Assembly (NCBI GenBank): GCA_029718625.1
Contig: CM056389.1
Coordinates: 17,523,670 to 17,587,669 of the forward strand
Length of the DNA: 64,000 nt
Direction of reading: 5' to 3'
DNA from: Synaphobranchus kaupii
Lineage: Eukaryota; Chordata; Actinopteri; Anguilliformes; Synaphobranchidae
Numbering within the stretch: the first letter of the stretch is position 1; each line of letters opens with the position of its first letter. Both the position numbers and the translations under genes were made by a program. Shown here one piece after another: positions 59,301 through 64,000 of the stretch. The notes beneath the pieces were generated by a model. The model saw only the letters and a list, made by a program, of their open reading frames with translations. It was not told the DNA's origin and made no database searches.

Positions 59301-62300
59301 GTTTAAAACAGTTTAAAACCCAAACCGCGCCCAGCGTCCGGAGTTCCACGTAGCTAGTGACCGGCGAAATTATAGGTTGTATCAATACAGTAAGATAACA
59401 GTAAGTGCATGCCTGATGGTCCTCCGTGTCGTACACTCTCCTTCTCTTCAGTGACTGTATCAGATGGCTAAATGTCCATCCTTTGCTGCAGTGCATAATT
59501 ATGTAATTATTTACCATTTCATTAATCCATTACATATCGTATAAAACCATTTCTGAGTAAGTAAAGGGCTGTAAACTTGCAAAAACATCATCTTACAGCA
59601 AACGCTTGATGCTTATGTCAGGAATAGCTAAAATAGCCATTTAATTAATCCATAAAATATAAAACCATTTCTGAGTCATTAAAGGGGTGTTTAGTGAGAA
59701 TGACATCATACAAAATACACTTTATGCTCCAGCATAACGTTAGATAAAAAGCACAACAATAACACAATGTTAGACTACTTAGCATAATGTCCATTCATAT
59801 AAAATATTGTTTTGAATGAACCGACCTACGATTTACGAGGTTGACGTGCGGTTTCATTTAGCGGTCTAGAAATAAATCCCCGCCCACTAAGCTCATGAAC
59901 CAATTATATTAAATTGTAGCTTATTTTGTCATCTGTAACTAGCATTTTTCTCAAAGAAAATCAGTGATTGGACGGCAGAGCTATTATACGTCAAACCATC
60001 AGAACAATTGTAATTAAATTAGAACGCTCCGGCTTTAAAGGGTTTAAAACAGTTTAAAACCCAAACCGCGCCCAGCGTCCGGAGTTCCACGTAGCTAGTG
60101 ACCGGCGAAATTATAGGTTGTATCAATACAGTAAGATAACAGTAAGTGCATGCCTGATGGTCCTCCGTGTCGTACACTCTCCTTCTCTTCAGTGACTGTA
60201 TCAGATGGCTAAATGTCCATCCTTTGCTGCAGTGCATAATTATGTAATTATTTACCATTTCATTAATCCATTACATATCGTATAAAACCATTTCTGAGTA
60301 AGTAAAGGGCTGTAAACTTGCAAAAACATCATCTTACAGCAAACGCTTGATGCTTATGTCAGGAATAGCTAAAATAGCCATTTAATTAATCCATAAAATA
60401 TAAAACCATTTCTGAGTCATTAAAGGGGTGTTTAGTGAGAATGACATCATACAAAATACACTTTATGCTCCAGCATAACGTTAGATAAAAAGCACAACAA
60501 TAGCACAATGTTAGACTACTTAGCATAATGTCCATTCATATAAAATATTGTTTTGAATGAACCGACCTACGATTTACGAGGTTGACGTGCGGTTTCATTT
60601 AGCGGTCTAGAAATAAATCCCCGCCCACTAAGCTCATGAACCAATTATATTAAATTGTAGCTTATTTTGTCATCTGTAACTAGCATTTTTCTAAAAGAAA
60701 ATCAGTGATTGTACCGCAGAGCTATTATACGTCAAACCATCAGAACAATTGCAATTAAATTAGAACGCTCCGGCTTTAAAGGGTTTAAAACAGTTTAAAA
60801 CCCAAACCGCGCCCAGCGTCCGGAGTTCCACGTTGCTAGTGACCTGCGAAATTATAGGTTGTATCAATACAGTAAGATAACAGTAAGTGCATGCCTGATG
60901 GTCCTCCGTGTCGTACACTCTCCTTCTCTTCAGTGACTGTATCAGATGGCTAAATGTCCATCCTTTGCTGCAGTGCATAATTATGTAATTATTTACCATT
61001 TCATTAATCCATTACATATCGTATAAAACCATTTCTGAGTAAGTAAAGGGCTGTAAACTTGCAAAAACATCATCTTACAGCAAACGCTTGATGCTTATGT
61101 CAGGAATAGCTAAAATAGCCATTTAATTAATCCATAAAATATAAAACCATTTCTGAGTCATTAAAGGGGTGTTTAGTGAGAATGACATCATACAAAATAC
61201 ACTTTATGCTCCAGCATAACGTTAGATAAAAAGCACAACAATAACACAATGTTAGACTACTTAGCATAATGTCCATTCATATAAAATATTGTTTTGAATG
61301 AACCGACCTACGATTTACGAGGTTGACGTGCGGTTTCATTTAGCGGTCTAGAAATAAATCCCCGCCCACTAAGCTCATGAACCAATTAGATTAAATTGTA
61401 GCTTATTTTGTCATCTGTAACTAGCATTTTTCTCAAAGAAAATCAGTGATTGGACGGCAGAGCTATTATACGTCAAACCATCAGAACAATTGCAATTAAA
61501 TTAGAACGCTCCGGCTTTAAAGGGTTTAAAACAGTTTAAAACCCAAACCGCGCCCAGCGTCCGGAGTTCCACGTAGCTAGTGACCGGCGAAATTATAGGT
61601 TGTATCAATACAGTAAGATAACAGTAAGTGCATGCCTGATGGTCCTCCGTGTCGTACACTCTCCTTCTCTTCAGTGACTGTATCAGATGGCTAAATGTCC
61701 ATCCTTTGCTGCAGTGCATAATTATGTAATTATTTACCATTTCATTAATCCATTACATATCGTATAAAACCATTTCTGAGTAAGTAAAGGGCTGTAAACT
61801 TGCAAAAACATCATCTTACAGCAAACGCTTGATGCTTATGTCAGGAATAGCTAAAATAGCCATTTAATTAATCCATAAAATATAAAACCATTTCTGAGTC
61901 ATTAAAGGGGTGTTTAGTGAGAATGACATCATACAAAATACACTTTATGCTCCAGCATAACGTTAGATAAAAAGCACAACAATAACACAATGTTAGACTA
62001 CTTAGCATAATGTCCATTCATATAAAATATTGTTTTGAATGAACCGACCTACGATTTACGAGGTTGACGTGCTGTTTCATTTAGCGGTCTAGAAATAAAT
62101 CCCCGCCCACTAAGCTCATGAACCAATTATATTAAATTGTAGCTTATTTTGTCATCTGTAACTAGCATTTTTCTAAAAGAAAATCAGTGATTGTACCGCA
62201 GAGCTATTATACGTCAAACCATCAGAACAATTGCAATTAAATTAGAACGCTCCGGCTTTAAAGGGTTTAAAACCCAAACCGCGCCCAGCGTCCAGAGCTC

Positions 62301-64000
62301 CACGTAGCTAGTGACCGGCGAAATTAGACAACCGGAGCCCCCCTATCCGCGTTCCTTAGTTCCTACTCTTTAGTTCCTAAGGAACGCGGATATGGGGGGC
62401 TCCGGTTGTATCAATACAGTAAGATAACAGTAAGTGCATGCCTGATGGTCCTCCGTGTCGTACACTCTCCTTCTCTTCCGTGACTGTATCAGATGGCTAA
62501 ATGTCCATCCTTTGCTGCAGTGCATAATTATGTAATTATTTACCATTTCATTAATCCATTACATATCGTATAAAACCATTTCTGAGTAAGTAAAGGGCTG
62601 TAAACTTGCAAAAACATCATCTTACAGCAAACGCTTGATGCTTATGTCAGGAATAGCTAAAATAGCCATTTAATTAATCCATAAAATATAAAACCATTTC
62701 TGAGTCATTAAAGGGGTGTTTAGTGGGAATTACATTATACAGAAAACACTTTATGCTCCAGAATAACGTTAGATAAAAAGCACAACAATAACACAATGTT
62801 AGTCTACTTAGCATAATGTCCATTCATATAAAATATTGTTTTGAATGAACCGACCTACGATTTACGAGGTTGACGTGCGGTTTCATTTAGCGGTCTAGAA
62901 ATAAATCCCCGCCCACTAAGCTCATGAACCAATTATATTAAATTGTAGCTTATTTTGTCATCTGTAACTAGCATTTTTCTCAAAGATAATCAGTGATTGG
63001 ACGGCAGAGCTATTATACGCCAAACCATCAGAACAATTGTAATTAAATTAGAACGCTCCGGCTTTAAAGGGTTTAAAACAGTTTAAAACCCAAACCGCGC
63101 CCAGCGTCCGGAGTTCCACGTAGCTAGTGACCGGCGAAATTATAGGTTGTATCAATACAGTAAGATAACAGTAAGTGCATGCCTGATGGTCCTCCGTGTC
63201 GTACACTCTCCTTCTCTTCAGTGACTGTATCAGATGGCTAAATGTCCATCCTTTGCTGCAGTGCATAATTATGTAATTATTTACCATTTCATTAATCCAT
63301 TACATATCGTATAAAACCATTTCTGAGTAAGTAAAGGGCTGTAAACTTGCAAAAACATCATCTTACAGCAAACGCTTGATGCTTATGTCAGGAATAGCTA
63401 AAATAGCCATTTAATTAATCCATAAAATATAAAACCATTTCTGAGTCATTAAAGGGGTGTTTAGTGAGAATGACATCATACAAAATACACTTTATGCTCC
63501 AGCATAACGTTAGATAAAAAGCACAACAATAACACAATGTTAGACTACTTAGCATAATGTCCATTCATATAAAATATTGTTTTGAATGAACCGACCTACG
63601 ATTTACGAGGTTGACGTGCGGTTTCATTTAGCGGTCTAGAAATAAATCCCCGCCCACTAAGCTCATGAACCAATTATATTAAATTGTAGCTTATTTTGTC
63701 ATCTGTAACTAGCATTTTTCTCAAAGAAAATCAGTGATTGGACGGCAGAGCTATTATACGTCAAACGATCAGAACAATTGTAATTAAATTAGAACGCTCC
63801 GGCTTTAAAGGGTTTAAAACAGTTTAAAACCCAAACCGCGCCCAGCGTCCGGAGTTCCACGTAGCTAGTGACCGGCGAAATTATAGGTTGTATCAATACA
63901 GTAAGATAACAGTAAGTGCATGCCTGATGGTCCTCCGTGTCGTACACTCTCCTTCTCTTCAGTGACTGTATCAGATGGCTAAATGTCCATCCTTTGCTGC
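53389..64000. repeat. Higher-order block C (incomplete, runs off the window)
   Basis: Same opening as block B, then five mosaics where B has four, beta(long hairpin) without the transposon, alpha, and a partial mosaic. The offset to block B changes from 12,121 to 12,862 (one extra 741-bp monomer) between 60.0 and 61.5 kb: the AATTAGATT variant is at 48.5 kb in B and 61.4 kb in C. Confidence 0.85.

Larger units (their letters stand above)
31447..64000. repeat. Satellite array, about 41 monomers of 741 bp (basic length)
   Basis: About 32.5 kb of head-to-tail repeats in one orientation, continuing past the right edge. The basic monomer is 741 bp; variants are 785, 788, 792 and 806 bp, explained by a 10-bp indel, a 7-bp indel and a GC-rich hairpin of 64, 68 or 82 bp. 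Three classes are visible. Alpha (14 copies) has GTGGGAATTACATT in the left half and no hairpin. Beta (13 copies) has GTGAGAATGACATC, lacks CAGTTTAAAA, reads GTCCAGAGCTCC and carries the hairpin. Mosaics (14 copies) have a beta left half and an alpha right end. Identity within class is very high. No rRNA, snRNA, tRNA or histone gene was recognised in the unit. Function unknown; centromeric or heterochromatic satellite is one possibility. Confidence 0.97.

Noticed and set aside
32008..63287. Repeated 79-codon minus-strand frames as real genes
   Set aside because: They follow the satellite unit, are invariant at silent sites, vary only through indels, and have no recognisable domain. Reported as a low-interest finding only.
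31447..64000. CRISPR-like or rDNA array
   Set aside because: The units are 741 bp with no short repeat/spacer pattern, and no 5S, 18S or 28S motifs were recognised.

Overview
The window looks like nuclear DNA of a teleost fish. It has intron-rich coding sequence with GT-AG splice sites. Its repeats are typical of fish: a tRNA-derived SINE, an L2-clade LINE end, Tc1-like and hAT-like non-autonomous DNA transposons, long fold-back MITEs, an LTR relic, and abundant (GT)n and (AG)n microsatellites. I saw no bacterial, phage or CRISPR features.

Region 1 (1-16,080) holds the 3' part of one protein-coding gene on the + strand. Ten exons were rebuilt from sequence (1486-15538). All junction phases agree and the frame ends in one TAG, giving about 726 codons with the 5' end missing from the window. 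The protein is a membrane-anchored mucin / SEA / calcium-binding EGF / Ser-Thr linker / ZP (zona pellucida) / transmembrane protein. The SEA-EGF-ZP order is like uromodulin-like 1 (UMODL1). The SEA domain carries a GSVVV autoproteolysis motif. The introns are packed with TEs: a solo LTR nested in a MITE, an hAT-like MITE with 8-bp TSD, a deleted Tc1-like element, a 956-bp fold-back element and a 583-bp TTAA fold-back MITE.

Region 2 (16,080-30,888) is intergenic. It has degraded MITEs, a second copy of the same deleted Tc1-like element, a 114-bp (GT)n tract, a truncated L2 LINE 3' end, homopolymer and (AG)n tracts, and GC-rich patches that could be conserved non-coding or isolated exonic sequence. 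No convincing gene was found; one weak minus-strand terminal-exon candidate is at about 25.2 kb. The region ends in purine-rich simple sequence and a 500-N assembly gap (30,889-31,388).

Region 3 (31,447-64,000, running off the right edge) is a nearly pure tandem satellite of about 41 monomers with a basic length of 741 bp. There are three monomer classes: 14 type alpha, 13 type beta carrying a GC-rich 64-82 bp hairpin, and 14 alpha/beta mosaics. They are arranged in a higher-order pattern. Three blocks (starting 32189, 41268, 53389) each open with the same six-monomer module, and blocks two and three match at an exact 12,121-bp offset for most of their length. Two adjacent monomers carry the same 732/733-bp long-TIR transposon at the same site with the same 8-bp TSD, and a sister monomer at 62.4 kb keeps the empty site. 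The insertion was therefore copied by satellite amplification. This array, with its hairpin and its internal record of turnover, is the most unusual part of the window.
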